Below, in pieces: positions 1 through 10,013 of a stretch of 64,000 nucleotides of DNA. The stretch comes from Paludibacteraceae bacterium (GTDB lineage: Bacteria > Bacteroidota > Bacteroidia > Bacteroidales > Paludibacteraceae): positions 1 through 64,000 of the forward strand of contig JAFUEI010000014.1 in assembly GCA_017464025.1 (NCBI GenBank), given 5' to 3'. Within the stretch, counting starts at the first letter, position 1; every line of letters begins with the position of its first letter. The notes below the pieces were generated by a model that saw only the letters and a list, made by a program, of their open reading frames with translations, ran no database searches and had not been told where the DNA came from. The translations under genes and the position numbers were made by a program.

Positions 1-50
1 TCACAGCCCCCCTCGTGACAATCGTGCCCGGCTTTGAGGTCAGAGTAAAT

Positions 51-82
51 AAAAAAAGCAAGTGACCTCACAGCCACTTGCT
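51..82 (-). terminator. Rho-independent terminator of the 2039-aa gene
   Basis: Perfect 8-bp stem (AGCAAGTG at 57-64 pairing with CACTTGCT at 75-82) followed, on the minus strand, by a run of seven T. It lies about 45 bases past the stop of the large secreted-protein gene and is the expected end of that transcript. Confidence 0.85.
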
Positions 83-128
83 CTTGAACAGAGGTCCGAT
101 ACCTCCTGCATGCCTATAAGGGCACTTC

Positions 129-3100
129 TTATTCCTTAATAATCCGTTGGGTGAAGTAGCCCTCGTCGCCGTTCACCACCACGAGATATACGCCGTTCGG
201 CAAACCGCTTGCGTTCACTTTCTGGCCGCTCTGCGTTTGCATACAGCTCAGTAGCAGTTGTCCTGTCATGCTATATACGCCCACTTGGAATGTCCCCTCC
301 ACACCGCTTACTTCGAATGAGTCGTGTACGCGCACAGGAGTCACACGCATGCCGTTTCCGGTCAAATCGCTGATTCCTGTAGGAATACCTTTCACGGTGT
401 AGTGGTAGCTTGCCGTCTCGCTCTCGCCTTTGCCCTCCACGATAGCCGCAGCTTTCAGGGTGGTCTCTGCGTTGATGAAAATCGCTGTGCCGTCGTAGAG
501 GATGCGGGTGTCGGAATAATACGGACTGCTGCCGTCGAGCGTATAGTAAATCTGCGCACCTTCTGTCGGGCAGCTCAATGTTATCTGCGTGCCTTTCTCG
601 ACCTCTGTTCCTGAAGGTACTGACGCTTCGGGGGCTTGTACCATAGTATCTGCTGATTTGCTTGACACTCTGACAGTTGATGTAGCAGCCAGTTCGGGGT
701 CATCCATAGTGAAAGTAACAAAGTCTTTTCCGGGTATGTCGCCATGGATGAGCACGGCAGCCTCGCCGTTATTATTGAGAACGACACGACTCTCTGCAGC
801 TGATGTGATTATTCCCGACATGCAGCTGACCGTCACCGTCTTGCCGGCGGCAGCGGCGGCAGGCTCAGCCTTTACATGGAGAAGTTTCGCACCGCCATGG
901 GCTATCTTCACGCTCTCGTCTGCTATGAGGTTCTTCACCTCTCTTTCTATCGGCAGGGTAACCTCGAACGGTTCGTCCATCTTGATGCCGGAATAGCTCT
1001 GCACCTCGCCTGAGATACGCAGTGTTACCTCGTTTGCAGTAAACGGCTTTGCAGGCACGAAACGTAGCTTTGAAGCATAGGTTGCACCTCCGTCACCGGC
1101 TTCCTCGTCGGTCAGCTCGATAGTGCCTTCGGCGGCAGCATTGTTTTCCGTAACGGTAATGAGTTCGGTGTTGAGGGTTGCAGGCGTCATATAGCTATCG
1201 AACTTCACAGCCACGGCATCTTCATAGGCGTGTGCACGCTCCACTTTAGGCAGTCGCATACGGACGATAGGGATGTTGATATCCAACTGCGGTGGCGGTA
1301 CGGGCAACCAGTCGGTTTGAGTGTTGGCGTAGCCTTCTTTCCGGATGCGCACCTGCCATAGTCCTTGCGGCACATCCCATTGGTACATACCGTCAGTGCC
1401 GGTTATTTGCGGGTTGATTTGTCCGTAGTTCTCGGCATCCCATAGTACATCGCTCTCTCCTGCGCTGCTGCCGCCGGAAGTGAGCATAAAGTCTTTATAG
1501 TAGATGGTAGCGGTAGCTCCTTCCACGCGGTTGGACTGCACTGCCTCATATACAAAGCCTGACGGGTCAACAAGCGGTCTTGCCGGTTTGGGGTGAGGAC
1601 GTCTTGGAGTCGTTTTATTAGGATCTCTGTGATTGCGATTATAGTCAGGACATTGAGGACAAGGTAGAGGGCTATACGGGGGGTCATCGTCATCTGGTTC
1701 GTCATCTGGTTCGTCATCTGGTTCGTCACCACAGTCGTCGCCTTCACAATCATTCTGACGCTTACAATCTTCTCCTTCACATTCTTCATCGCAGTCTTCC
1801 TCGCTTTCATCACATTCTTTTTTGCAGCTACGTTCATTTTCGTACATACTACTGAAAATACCTGAGAAACCATTCGTAATCTCATTTTCAATGGCTGCCA
1901 TAGCGCTCCTGTATTCATCGTAATAACTACCGGCGTCAAAGTCTAACAATTTATCAAGTTCTATTCCTGCTTGGATTCCATCATTCACAAGTCCTGCTAT
2001 ATTGCCCCAACTCTTTCCTGCGTCAGTTTTAGCGTAATCTGTTGCCTTGTCGAACATCTTTTCCGCCTTAGTACCAACTTTTTTTGCAGCTCCTTTTGCA
2101 ACAGCCTTACCTGCCCCGCCACCAAGAACAGTTGTGCCGAAATCCCACACTGCCTTTCTGCCTAAGCTGACTTGATAGTGTACTAACAGATTGTTCAGTT
2201 GACCAAGATAATAGTTTGTTCTCGCTATCAAATCATCTAATTGGTTATAGTACTGTGTCTTCTGCCCCTCCGTGAATTTTGGTTTACCTACATCGCCGAG
2301 TTGGCACCTTGCCTCTAATCTTCTTTCAACTGTTTCTACTTGTGATTGAACATAAGAGGAAAAATCTTTACTCTTTTGAAACATTTCATCTATTTGAATT
2401 GGTGCCTTTACGTAGTCAGATAACCCTAATCCTGTCAAAATACCGTCTCCTATATTCGCAACATCTCCCCATATTTTCAAGCGGCTGGCATCGGAAATTT
2501 TTACTCTTTTAGGTCCGATATTCTTTCTTTTTGACATAGCGACCATATTATCGATTTCCGCTTCGGAAATAACGGTTCGTAAGGCAGTATGGCTTTCTAT
2601 ATCGATAAGAATCATCTCAGCCTCATCTGTCCCGTTTATGTATGTATAAACCATATTACCCTCATCTCCTTTCATTACAAGAGGTTCGTTTTGCAGCGTG
2701 TATGTAACTGCCTCGTCGTAATTCATTTCTTTCAGCGTGAAATCCAAGGGTTCTTTTCCGGGTATAGTAAATCTCAGATTCAGAGTCTCATCATCGCTCG
2801 GCAGCACTTCCGTTTCCCCTTTCTCTGCCGCTTTGATAGCTGCTTGGTACAGTTTCTCTATCGCTTCTTTCTGTGTCTCTGCCCTTGCTGCTTTCTCTTC
2901 ATTGCTCATAGGGGTGTATGCCCCCTCGGCATAAGCGTATGCCGAAACCGGCAGTTTTGATGAGTTGGGATAGTTGGACACGGCATACCAGCATTGCTTT
3001 ACGTCATCGAATTCCGCCTCCAAGGTGCGTGTGCTACCGTCAGATGCTAACACATTAATATTCACGCCTTCAGTACCGGATATGTCCATCCCGTCAAAAT

Positions 3101-6100
3101 GGGCAATGAAAGTAAATTCCGTGGTATAGGGCGAGTTCGGACCCCAGAATTTCTCCAGTTTATAAATATAAGATTGTTCTTTCGTACTCTTTTCAAAATA
3201 GTTGAAAGTTATAGCAATCTTCCTCTGGTCTAACATGACGACCCTTGGCGCTATCTTATCGCACCCTCTGTACGTAACATAACTAACATCAGACTCTGTT
3301 ACCCCTGCTTTCGGATCAACAATTCGTGCCTTTATAGCATGCAGATTATCTATACCGGAAGAAGGAAATTTAATATTACTGGACCACATACCATCCATAT
3401 CAACCGAGCTTAGCCCTACTAATTTGTCATAGTCATATATTTCAATTACTTTGCCTCTATAATCCCAAGGTGCCGTACCTCTTATATATAATAAGGAGGA
3501 AGATGCAACAAATGCAAATGCATTTATAGCAAAACCGTTGACTTTTGTCCACACCGTTCCAATGGGCTGAACGGTTTCTACACCGTCTAATTTGAAGCGC
3601 ACAGAACCTGTTATGTGGAAGTCGCCTGCAGCCTTTGGCCTGAGGCTGAATCTGAGGCTCTTATCGTCCGTGTCACCCAAGGGGAATACGTATTGCCCGT
3701 TCTCAATCCGATAGCTCACTGTGGTTGAACCCGAGAGTGCCGAGTTCTCCACCATGTCAATTTCTTCAGGCATATCCACCACCAACTCCGCATTGCTGAT
3801 TCGTCCTGCATATTGCTCCGCAAAAAACACCATTGCAGATATGCTATTCGTCTGACCGATGTTCAGTATATTCTTGTTGGCTATAAAAAAGCTCCACGAC
3901 ATATTGATGAAGCTGAGTTTCGCCTTATCCAAGGTCGGTACATTCGGTACATTGGTCCTCACGATGCGTCCGTCTTCGATATGCACGGCTGTTTTGGCAT
4001 AGTCCGTTCCGTCTGCCAACTTCATATCATTGAGTGTGGACAGCAGCTGCACTCTGCGCATAAGCGAGTTGGATGTCATCGAGATAAGCGTGTAGTCGCC
4101 CTGTGCAAGCTCTGCAAAATAGAGACTGTCTGTCCTATAGGTGTTAGAGCGCACAAAACGTCCGTTGGCATCATAAAGGATGCCCATTACCGGGCCGTTA
4201 TCGGATGATGTCGCCGATGCTATAAGAGCTCCTTTCTGCACAATAGGCAGTGTGACGTATCCCAAACCGTTGTTCGATATCTTGCAGGAGGCACTTACCG
4301 GGCTGAAACTGTTGCTATGACTGGAAACGGTTACCGTCAACTCGTCGCCAGCCTCCACGCCTGTAGTGAAATACAGCTTTCCCTCTTTGTTGATGAAGTC
4401 GGTTATCTTGGCACTTCTTGTTTTGTTATATACTTGGTATGCTGCATCTGAGTAGGCTTCGTAGCCGTCTATGATTTCGGCTTCCTCGCCTTCTGCCACT
4501 GCCGCGGTATAGGTAAACCATGTGTTGACGATTACACCGTTGAACTTTTCCAACTCAATGGTGGGCAAGGTGCCCCCTGCTTCGGGGGCCATAAAATCTA
4601 TCGTCTTTGGCAGGTAGCCCGAGGCGGAAACGGACAGCTCTCCGGGCTCGTTTGTTCCCTGAAATCCATAGCGCCCTTCATGATTGGTCGTAGCGATAAC
4701 GGATTGCGAATGTTCGCCCTTTTGGGTTAGTGCAACTGTTGCATCTCCGATGGTTTCTCCGGTCTCTTTGTCCTTTACTTGTCCGTTCAACGTCATCTGC
4801 TGTATAGGCTGTAGTTGGATAGTCGGTTGGTTCTCACCTTCCGCATTGACGGTCAGTTGCACGGCATCGGGTGTTGCGTATTGGCGGGCAAACTCCTCAC
4901 GAAGCGTTACTTCGCAGGTCAGCCGTGCCCCTTCCGCCACCGCTTTCAGTTGAGAGGTATGACCTATTGCATTGTTCGCTTCGTCGGTCCAGAGAATCGA
5001 AACCTTGTCGCTTACATCGGTTCCGTCCGGTATGGTTACTTTCACGCTCACGTCTTTTGTGCGCAGCAGTTTGTCGATGGTCAGTTTAAGGCTCTCTCCT
5101 GCGCCTAATTCCATGGGTACGGTTGTTCCAACTGCTTGTCCGTAGGCGTTTTTCAGAGAGGCTTGGTATTCACTTCCGGAAATCTGACCGCTAAACACGA
5201 TGATACGTTTGTTCAGCACGGGAAGGGTTTGCGTAAACTTGCTGCGCAGGTTCGTGAGTTCCACTGTCATGTTTTCGTAATACCCGTCAACTGCATCGGT
5301 TGGGAGATAGACGGAAACAGTGCCTGCATTATGAAGCGGCTGGATGTTCGGAAATTTGCTCCAACCTATAGCTTGCCGGTATAGTTCGATACTCTCAATG
5401 GGAACACGTAACAACATCTGATCATAGGTATTCCACATTTCGTTGGTAATAGATGTCGGTCCGCACCGTGGCGGCGTAAGGGCATAGCAGTCAATGGTAT
5501 CTATCTTGGTACCTTTAAACGCATTAGGTTCAATGCTGTCAAGACTCGCACCAAAAGCGACATGCTTCAGTGTTTGATTATTGTGATTATAGGGAAGCGA
5601 ACGTAGCTCTTTGACCCCGCTTGCCTGTGACAGGTCAAGCAACTGAACATTCTTATAATTAGATGTAACAAGATCTAAGCAAAAAACATTCTCCCACATA
5701 TCTCCGGTAACAACTATTCTCAATATATCTTCCGATGCAAAGTTATATCTTTCCATAGCTGCTTTTATGGCATCAGTAAAATTACTGAAAGACATCTCTC
5801 TTCTAAGCACTTCAAGCGTCAAGGTTCCCGTTGCGGCGTCAAAATAGTTTGCCCCGGGGAATAATGGCGGTTCAAAGGTGTGGATAGTAACTGCGGTAAG
5901 TTTGATATCCGATTTACCCATTACAAGGCTTATTTCAGGAGATGCAGAGTAGAATGCACCATCGCGCATCCAAGCCGAAAAATGGGAATAAACAGTATTG
6001 TTAGCTTCATAGCTTCCTGCTTCTGCACGTATAGTGTAAAGCTTGCCTTCTTCAAGTTGGTATGTCCTTATATATATCGTGTCTTGCTTTACGACTTGTC

Positions 6101-6248
6101 CATTTTGCGATTTTCCATCCGCAGAACTAACTCTTATCAAACAATTCCCTGTGCCACATTCTATGGTAAGAGTATGTGTCGGAGTCTCGTCCGCCCATGC
6201 CACCATCGGAAGCCATAATGCCAATAGGAAAAATAAATACTTTTTCAT
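129..6248 (-). CDS. Giant secreted multidomain protein with T9SS-type C-terminal domain (2039 aa)
   Basis: Signal peptide at residues 1-19 (MKKYLFFLLALWLPMVAWA). Visible parts in order: a BspA-like leucine-rich stretch around residues 190-260; a carboxypeptidase-regulatory-like beta domain near 485-570 (LNGQVKDKETGETIGDATV); a long beta-rich middle; a helical Ala/Lys/Gly-rich block near 1250-1460; a Cys- and acid-rich linker near 1467-1525 ending in DEPD repeats and a Pro-rich strand; further beta domains; a CHB_HEX_C-like domain near 1880-1950 (QIYYTLDGSSPYYSD); and a sorting domain in the last 75 residues (VGVYSMTGQLLL ... NGVYLVVVNG). The tail predicts export by the T9SS and surface attachment or release. 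The gene follows the next secreted-protein gene on the minus strand after 27 bases, so the two are probably cotranscribed. The helical block is AT-richer than its flanks, suggesting a mosaic origin. Molecular function is unknown. Confidence 0.85.
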   Translation of the reverse strand: MKKYLFFLLALWLPMVAWADETPTHTLTIECGTGNCLIRVSSADGKSQNGQVVKQDTIYIRTYQLEEGKLYTIRAEAGSYEANNTVYSHFSAWMRDGAFYSASPEISLVMGKSDIKLTAVTIHTFEPPLFPGANYFDAATGTLTLEVLRREMSFSNFTDAIKAAMERYNFASEDILRIVVTGDMWENVFCLDLVTSNYKNVQLLDLSQASGVKELRSLPYNHNNQTLKHVAFGASLDSIEPNAFKGTKIDTIDCYALTPPRCGPTSITNEMWNTYDQMLLRVPIESIELYRQAIGWSKFPNIQPLHNAGTVSVYLPTDAVDGYYENMTVELTNLRSKFTQTLPVLNKRIIVFSGQISGSEYQASLKNAYGQAVGTTVPMELGAGESLKLTIDKLLRTKDVSVKVTIPDGTDVSDKVSILWTDEANNAIGHTSQLKAVAEGARLTCEVTLREEFARQYATPDAVQLTVNAEGENQPTIQLQPIQQMTLNGQVKDKETGETIGDATVALTQKGEHSQSVIATTNHEGRYGFQGTNEPGELSVSASGYLPKTIDFMAPEAGGTLPTIELEKFNGVIVNTWFTYTAAVAEGEEAEIIDGYEAYSDAAYQVYNKTRSAKITDFINKEGKLYFTTGVEAGDELTVTVSSHSNSFSPVSASCKISNNGLGYVTLPIVQKGALIASATSSDNGPVMGILYDANGRFVRSNTYRTDSLYFAELAQGDYTLISMTSNSLMRRVQLLSTLNDMKLADGTDYAKTAVHIEDGRIVRTNVPNVPTLDKAKLSFINMSWSFFIANKNILNIGQTNSISAMVFFAEQYAGRISNAELVVDMPEEIDMVENSALSGSTTVSYRIENGQYVFPLGDTDDKSLRFSLRPKAAGDFHITGSVRFKLDGVETVQPIGTVWTKVNGFAINAFAFVASSSLLYIRGTAPWDYRGKVIEIYDYDKLVGLSSVDMDGMWSSNIKFPSSGIDNLHAIKARIVDPKAGVTESDVSYVTYRGCDKIAPRVVMLDQRKIAITFNYFEKSTKEQSYIYKLEKFWGPNSPYTTEFTFIAHFDGMDISGTEGVNINVLASDGSTRTLEAEFDDVKQCWYAVSNYPNSSKLPVSAYAYAEGAYTPMSNEEKAARAETQKEAIEKLYQAAIKAAEKGETEVLPSDDETLNLRFTIPGKEPLDFTLKEMNYDEAVTYTLQNEPLVMKGDEGNMVYTYINGTDEAEMILIDIESHTALRTVISEAEIDNMVAMSKRKNIGPKRVKISDASRLKIWGDVANIGDGILTGLGLSDYVKAPIQIDEMFQKSKDFSSYVQSQVETVERRLEARCQLGDVGKPKFTEGQKTQYYNQLDDLIARTNYYLGQLNNLLVHYQVSLGRKAVWDFGTTVLGGGAGKAVAKGAAKKVGTKAEKMFDKATDYAKTDAGKSWGNIAGLVNDGIQAGIELDKLLDFDAGSYYDEYRSAMAAIENEITNGFSGIFSSMYENERSCKKECDESEEDCDEECEGEDCKRQNDCEGDDCGDEPDDEPDDEPDDDDPPYSPLPCPQCPDYNRNHRDPNKTTPRRPHPKPARPLVDPSGFVYEAVQSNRVEGATATIYYKDFMLTSGGSSAGESDVLWDAENYGQINPQITGTDGMYQWDVPQGLWQVRIRKEGYANTQTDWLPVPPPQLDINIPIVRMRLPKVERAHAYEDAVAVKFDSYMTPATLNTELITVTENNAAAEGTIELTDEEAGDGGATYASKLRFVPAKPFTANEVTLRISGEVQSYSGIKMDEPFEVTLPIEREVKNLIADESVKIAHGGAKLLHVKAEPAAAAAGKTVTVSCMSGIITSAAESRVVLNNNGEAAVLIHGDIPGKDFVTFTMDDPELAATSTVRVSSKSADTMVQAPEASVPSGTEVEKGTQITLSCPTEGAQIYYTLDGSSPYYSDTRILYDGTAIFINAETTLKAAAIVEGKGESETASYHYTVKGIPTGISDLTGNGMRVTPVRVHDSFEVSGVEGTFQVGVYSMTGQLLLSCMQTQSGQKVNASGLPNGVYLVVVNGDEGYFTQRIIKE
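1691..1726 (-). repeat. Three perfect 12-bp tandem repeats inside the 2039-aa gene
   Basis: CATCTGGTTCGT occurs three times head to tail and encodes the DEPD repeats of the acidic linker. The unit is a multiple of three, so copy-number change would keep the frame. Confidence 0.9.
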
Positions 6249-6275
6249 ATCTCAAGATGTTTTATAGTTTATACA

Positions 6276-8606
6276 TTATTTAACAACAATTTTGCGGGTG
6301 GTTTGTCCCTGCTTCAAGATATACACACCGTGTTGCATTAGAGAAGGTTCACTGACAATGCGCCCTTGCAGGTCGTAATATACCGGTTCTGCGGCATCGG
6401 CACTGATTTCCTCAATCTGAGTCGGACTATTCTCAACCATACGTATGCGGAAACGGGTGGCTACACTGCCCGCCGCTGCCGTGAAGGTATAAGCAGACCG
6501 CGTAAGGTCGGTTTCTGCACCTGTCTGCAAGTCGGTCAGTATGACCGGTGTCTGCTCGTCAGGATTGTTCTGTAGCGAAAGAGTGTACTCTCCTGCTGTC
6601 GGGAAAATCATGCCGAGGCTGAAAACACCGTCCCCGAGCGGACGCTCGTCGATGGCATATTGCACGCCGCCGTCTTGCACATACAGTTGCGGCACGTCGC
6701 CTTGTCCCGTCATCTTGGCAGCATCGTGCTCCAACTCGTAATCTGTTGATGCCTCTTCGTTGAGTACGATGCGGGTGCGGTCGTGTCCCGCTTCGCCGTT
6801 GAGTACGAAATTATAGACACGGCGCAAGGGATGGGTCGCCGCTGCCTGCATCATACCTCGCGATGGTGCTTTTTTTGTTTGCCATAGTCCCCCCGGGTCG
6901 TTATGCAAACGGCCCTCTTTGCGGAAAGTGATGGAATTGGCCCCTTCGGGACATTGCACGAAAAACGCTTCGTTGGGATACAAATAATACTCATCGTCAA
7001 GAGGAGAAAATGCGTAATAGATAAATCCGTCAAAAACGGTGATAGGAGCTGTGAAATCCATATAGCGGATGTCGAAGAAGCTGGGATACGGATTGCCTGT
7101 GAGGTTCCATCCTTCGCGGTACTTGTAGGCTGACGGATATGGAGTCAGAGGCACCGTAACATCGCCGTTGGCAAACAGTTGCTGTTTGTTCTCCGTGTCC
7201 ATGGCCTTCAGGTGCAAGGTGGTTTGATCAGATTTTACAATCTCGCCGCCTATAAAATCCCCGTAAAAATGTACTAAATAGCCGCGGTTGGCATGCAACA
7301 CCTCGCTGGCAGAGAGCTGGCGCCAATAGTGTTCACTGCTGCTTACATCTGTTGCGCGCTTGGCACCGTCAAATTCCATAATTATCGCCTCCATTCTGCT
7401 TTGCAGATTAGGGAATGTAATATCAGATATTTTTACATCGAAGGGGAATGAGACTAAATACCGTTTATATTCAGTTGTTTGTTTGGGTTTGTTATAATAA
7501 TATTTCTCCCCTTTCCACGAAATCTGGGTATAAAACAGATGGTAGGTCATTTCTATTTCATCTGCCGTAACGGGCGAACGGAATATGGCGGTAGAAGGGG
7601 TGATTTTATAGTTGGTTTCGGTAATCGGATCGGTATAATTCTTAAAATAATACTCCCCGCAGTCTTGGTCAAGATGGAATTTCTTGAGTTTTATAGGCTT
7701 GTCGGCATCAATGGTCAGTTGTGCCGGATAGAAAAACGCAATATCGGTAGAGTAACTGTCATAACTCTCATAATAATTGTTGTGTGTTGTTTCATAATTA
7801 TGAAACAGTCCGTAAGAAGGTCCGCTTGCGTTGTTCTCTGATGTTACCCCATACCATCTGGGAACGGTGAGCCGGGCATTGTCTGCCAATCCATCGGTCT
7901 TGCTGATGGTAATGTCAGGCTGATAACCCACGAACAGATGCTCCGCCGGCTCCGTCATGGCGACCAGTGTACCGTCTTTATATGGGGCGGTTTTGGAATA
8001 CAAATCCATCGCCATAGTCGGTACATGCATCGTAACGCTGGTCAGTGGCGCCGTCATCGGCAGGTCTAATCCTTGTGCCGACCCGCTTGACGTCCCCCAA
8101 TACGGCGGATATACCGACCTCAGGTACAGGTCCTTGAACCGGTCGGAGAAAGCCAGATTGAAGCATACCATCGTTGCCGGCAGGTCGAGCGTTGTCAGCG
8201 CACTGACAGAAGGCAGATAGCACACCTCAGTGCCGTCTGGAAAGGTAAGCTGCTGTGCGTTGCACTGATAGTCGCCGTCAGCTATCAGCACTCTTCTTAG
8301 CGAGGTTCTGTAGCCGCGATAGACATACTCACTCGGAATGTTCAGTGTCTGCTGCTCCGACTCAATCCTGTTCAGCGTCAGGAAGAAATAGCCGGAGGCA
8401 TATTTGGTGGTTTTCAAGTCGCTGTTGAAAAACAGCGTGGTGCCGTCCGTCAGCGTGCAGTAAAGTGCCGTCCTGTTGTTCTCGTTGAACACGTAGGTCG
8501 TGTCCGACAGCTCTGTCGGCTCCGACAACTGCGCCTGCACCCCTGTACCATACAGGAGTGCCGACAATCCCATTATCAGGGACAGTTTCAAGCGTTTGCG
8601 TTTCAT
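6276..8606 (-). CDS. Secreted protein with T9SS-type C-terminal domain (776 aa)
   Basis: Signal peptide at about residues 1-25 (MKRKRLKLSLIMGLSALLYG). The body is beta-rich with many aromatic residues and I cannot assign it to a known enzyme family. The last 35 residues (PVYYDLQGRIVSEPSL then HGVYILKQGQTTRKIVVK) have the YDLQGR ... GVYIL ... KIVVK pattern of type A T9SS sorting domains, so the protein is predicted to be exported through SprA, encoded about 6 kb away. It precedes the 2039-aa secreted-protein gene on the same strand with a 27-base gap, suggesting one transcript for two surface proteins. No good -33/-7 promoter was seen upstream. Confidence 0.85.
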   Translation of the reverse strand: MKRKRLKLSLIMGLSALLYGTGVQAQLSEPTELSDTTYVFNENNRTALYCTLTDGTTLFFNSDLKTTKYASGYFFLTLNRIESEQQTLNIPSEYVYRGYRTSLRRVLIADGDYQCNAQQLTFPDGTEVCYLPSVSALTTLDLPATMVCFNLAFSDRFKDLYLRSVYPPYWGTSSGSAQGLDLPMTAPLTSVTMHVPTMAMDLYSKTAPYKDGTLVAMTEPAEHLFVGYQPDITISKTDGLADNARLTVPRWYGVTSENNASGPSYGLFHNYETTHNNYYESYDSYSTDIAFFYPAQLTIDADKPIKLKKFHLDQDCGEYYFKNYTDPITETNYKITPSTAIFRSPVTADEIEMTYHLFYTQISWKGEKYYYNKPKQTTEYKRYLVSFPFDVKISDITFPNLQSRMEAIIMEFDGAKRATDVSSSEHYWRQLSASEVLHANRGYLVHFYGDFIGGEIVKSDQTTLHLKAMDTENKQQLFANGDVTVPLTPYPSAYKYREGWNLTGNPYPSFFDIRYMDFTAPITVFDGFIYYAFSPLDDEYYLYPNEAFFVQCPEGANSITFRKEGRLHNDPGGLWQTKKAPSRGMMQAAATHPLRRVYNFVLNGEAGHDRTRIVLNEEASTDYELEHDAAKMTGQGDVPQLYVQDGGVQYAIDERPLGDGVFSLGMIFPTAGEYTLSLQNNPDEQTPVILTDLQTGAETDLTRSAYTFTAAAGSVATRFRIRMVENSPTQIEEISADAAEPVYYDLQGRIVSEPSLMQHGVYILKQGQTTRKIVVK

Positions 8607-8672
8607 AATTATAGAGTGAAATATATTGGTTTTCTCGTCGTTAGTTGCCGCGTCTGTCTGTCATACACATAA

Positions 8673-8704
8673 AGCGGTAACCCGCAATATATCGGATTAC
8701 CGCT
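8673..8704 (-). terminator. Terminator-like hairpin after the AAA+ ATPase gene
   Basis: Inverted repeat AGCGGTAA (8673-8680) / TTACCGCT (8697-8704) about 37 bases past the ATPase stop. The following T-tract on the minus strand is short (TTTATGTG), so termination efficiency is uncertain. Confidence 0.5.
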
Positions 8705-8740
8705 AACTGTTAGAACTATGATGTTCAGTAAAAGATGATA

Positions 8741-9913
8741 TCAGTACATCAACCCGAAAGCCCACAAGGGGATTATTTGCCCTGTGGCATATTCTATTTC
8801 ATCACGTACTACATACCCATTTGGCACCTCTGAGATTTGTTTCTTTCCTTTCTTTCTGCCTCCGAGCTCAAAAGTGTATTCGCCTACGCAGAAATCACTT
8901 ACACGCGATGATATCACATCTTGTGTCACTTGCAACTGGTTGTAGAAAAAGGTCTCTCGCACATTGCCTATCTCTGCCTTTTCGCCTGCCAGCGTATATT
9001 GTATATTAGTATTGTCAAGATAGACTTTCTCCACCTTGCCTAAGCCACGCATTCCGCCGGTGTCGTCTCTAAGCTGCCCAATCATTTTTGCCTTTTCCAT
9101 ATATAACAGATAATTTGGTACATCATTACGGCTTATGTGCAACTCGCCGGCTAATGCTTGTGCATCCGGTTTATATGGGGCGTTTTGTGCGATGATAGAC
9201 AGCATCTGGCGCAACTTCCTGCCTGTTGCAGGCGACATTCTGGCGTAGTGCGGGATATCCGACTCCAACGTTTGCCGGACGACATTCTGCATACGTTCGT
9301 AGAAATCGCCTTCGATTGCGAAGGGGAAATAGCCTGTTCTGAGATACTGACGGAAAAAAGGCAATGGGTGCGGCAATTCATCGGGTTGAGCTTTGCCCGC
9401 CAAAACTTCTTCCAATGTAAACACAGGAACACTGATGTTATGTACCAATTGCAAGTATTCGCGGAAAGACATGCCGTGCAAGTGCTGCATCACCACGCGC
9501 CGGCTCAAGTCAGCTTCTCCATCCAACAAGTCTAAGATAGAAGAACCGGTAATAAACACTTTCAATGCCGGATGGGTATCGTAAATTTGCTTTATCTCGC
9601 GACTCCACCCTTCGTATTTATGAATCTCGTCGATATAGAGGTGTTCGCCACCTTCTTTGACGAACTCATCAGCTAACTCAATCAGCGTGTGGGTTGTGAA
9701 ATAACTATGGTCGGCAGAAACATACAAACTATGCTCTTCCGGAGTCTCGATGATATGCTGTTTGACCATCGTACTCTTGCCCACTCCACGTCCTCCGGTT
9801 AGGCACTGCAAACGCTTATTCCACCCCATTGTGTGGAATAAATATCGCTTAAAATCTAAGGATGTGAGCTTCAATTGCTCTTGCATGTACTGCAATAATG
9901 ATGTATCTATCAT
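8741..9913 (-). CDS. AAA+ ATPase with C-terminal DUF4143-type domain
   Basis: The N-terminal P-loop is clear: Walker A GGRGVGKST near residue 40 and Walker B HLYIDEIHKYEGW near residue 97, followed by a sensor-like FITGSSILDLL. The C-terminal half (about 200-390) fits the DUF4143 region seen in this ATPase family, including LYMEKAKMIGQL and the late TNIQYTL and ETFFYNQL motifs. Proteins of this type (AAA_14/DUF4143) are very common in Bacteroidales genomes, are usually stand-alone, and have no firmly known function. The 390-residue length is normal. The gene has its own strong promoter with nested inverted repeats at the start site, which suggests tight control. Confidence 0.9.
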   Translation of the reverse strand: MIDTSLLQYMQEQLKLTSLDFKRYLFHTMGWNKRLQCLTGGRGVGKSTMVKQHIIETPEEHSLYVSADHSYFTTHTLIELADEFVKEGGEHLYIDEIHKYEGWSREIKQIYDTHPALKVFITGSSILDLLDGEADLSRRVVMQHLHGMSFREYLQLVHNISVPVFTLEEVLAGKAQPDELPHPLPFFRQYLRTGYFPFAIEGDFYERMQNVVRQTLESDIPHYARMSPATGRKLRQMLSIIAQNAPYKPDAQALAGELHISRNDVPNYLLYMEKAKMIGQLRDDTGGMRGLGKVEKVYLDNTNIQYTLAGEKAEIGNVRETFFYNQLQVTQDVISSRVSDFCVGEYTFELGGRKKGKKQISEVPNGYVVRDEIEYATGQIIPLWAFGLMY

Positions 9914-9931
9914 AGTAAATAAACGCTATAA

Positions 9932-9984
9932 TTGCACCAAACAGAGTGCACATTTTTGATATGTGTGCACTTTTTACGGTGCAA
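9932..9984 (-). promoter_or_regulatory. Nested inverted repeats at the ATPase transcription start (operator or leader hairpin)
   Basis: The outer arms TTGCACC (9932-9938) and GGTGCAA (9978-9984) enclose the inner arms AGTGCACA (9945-9952) and TGTGCACT (9964-9971). Each inner arm also contains the palindrome GTGCAC. The structure begins at the -7 box and runs across the predicted start site to 19 bases before the ATPase start codon, so it could be a protein-binding site or an RNA hairpin. Confidence 0.65.
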
Positions 9985-10013
9985 ATATACGGATTCCCTT
10001 TGATGTATGCAAA
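9982..10013 (-). promoter_or_regulatory. Bacteroidota promoter of the AAA+ ATPase gene
   Basis: On the minus strand, -33 box TTTG (complement of 10010-10013), 20-bp spacer, and -7 box TATATTTG (complement of 9982-9989). Both match the Bacteroides consensus TTTG/TAnnTTTG. Confidence 0.8.

Noticed and set aside
8741..9913. AAA+/DUF4143 ATPase considered as a defence gene
   Set aside because: No partner nuclease, toxin or other defence gene is adjacent; the family is widespread and unassigned.
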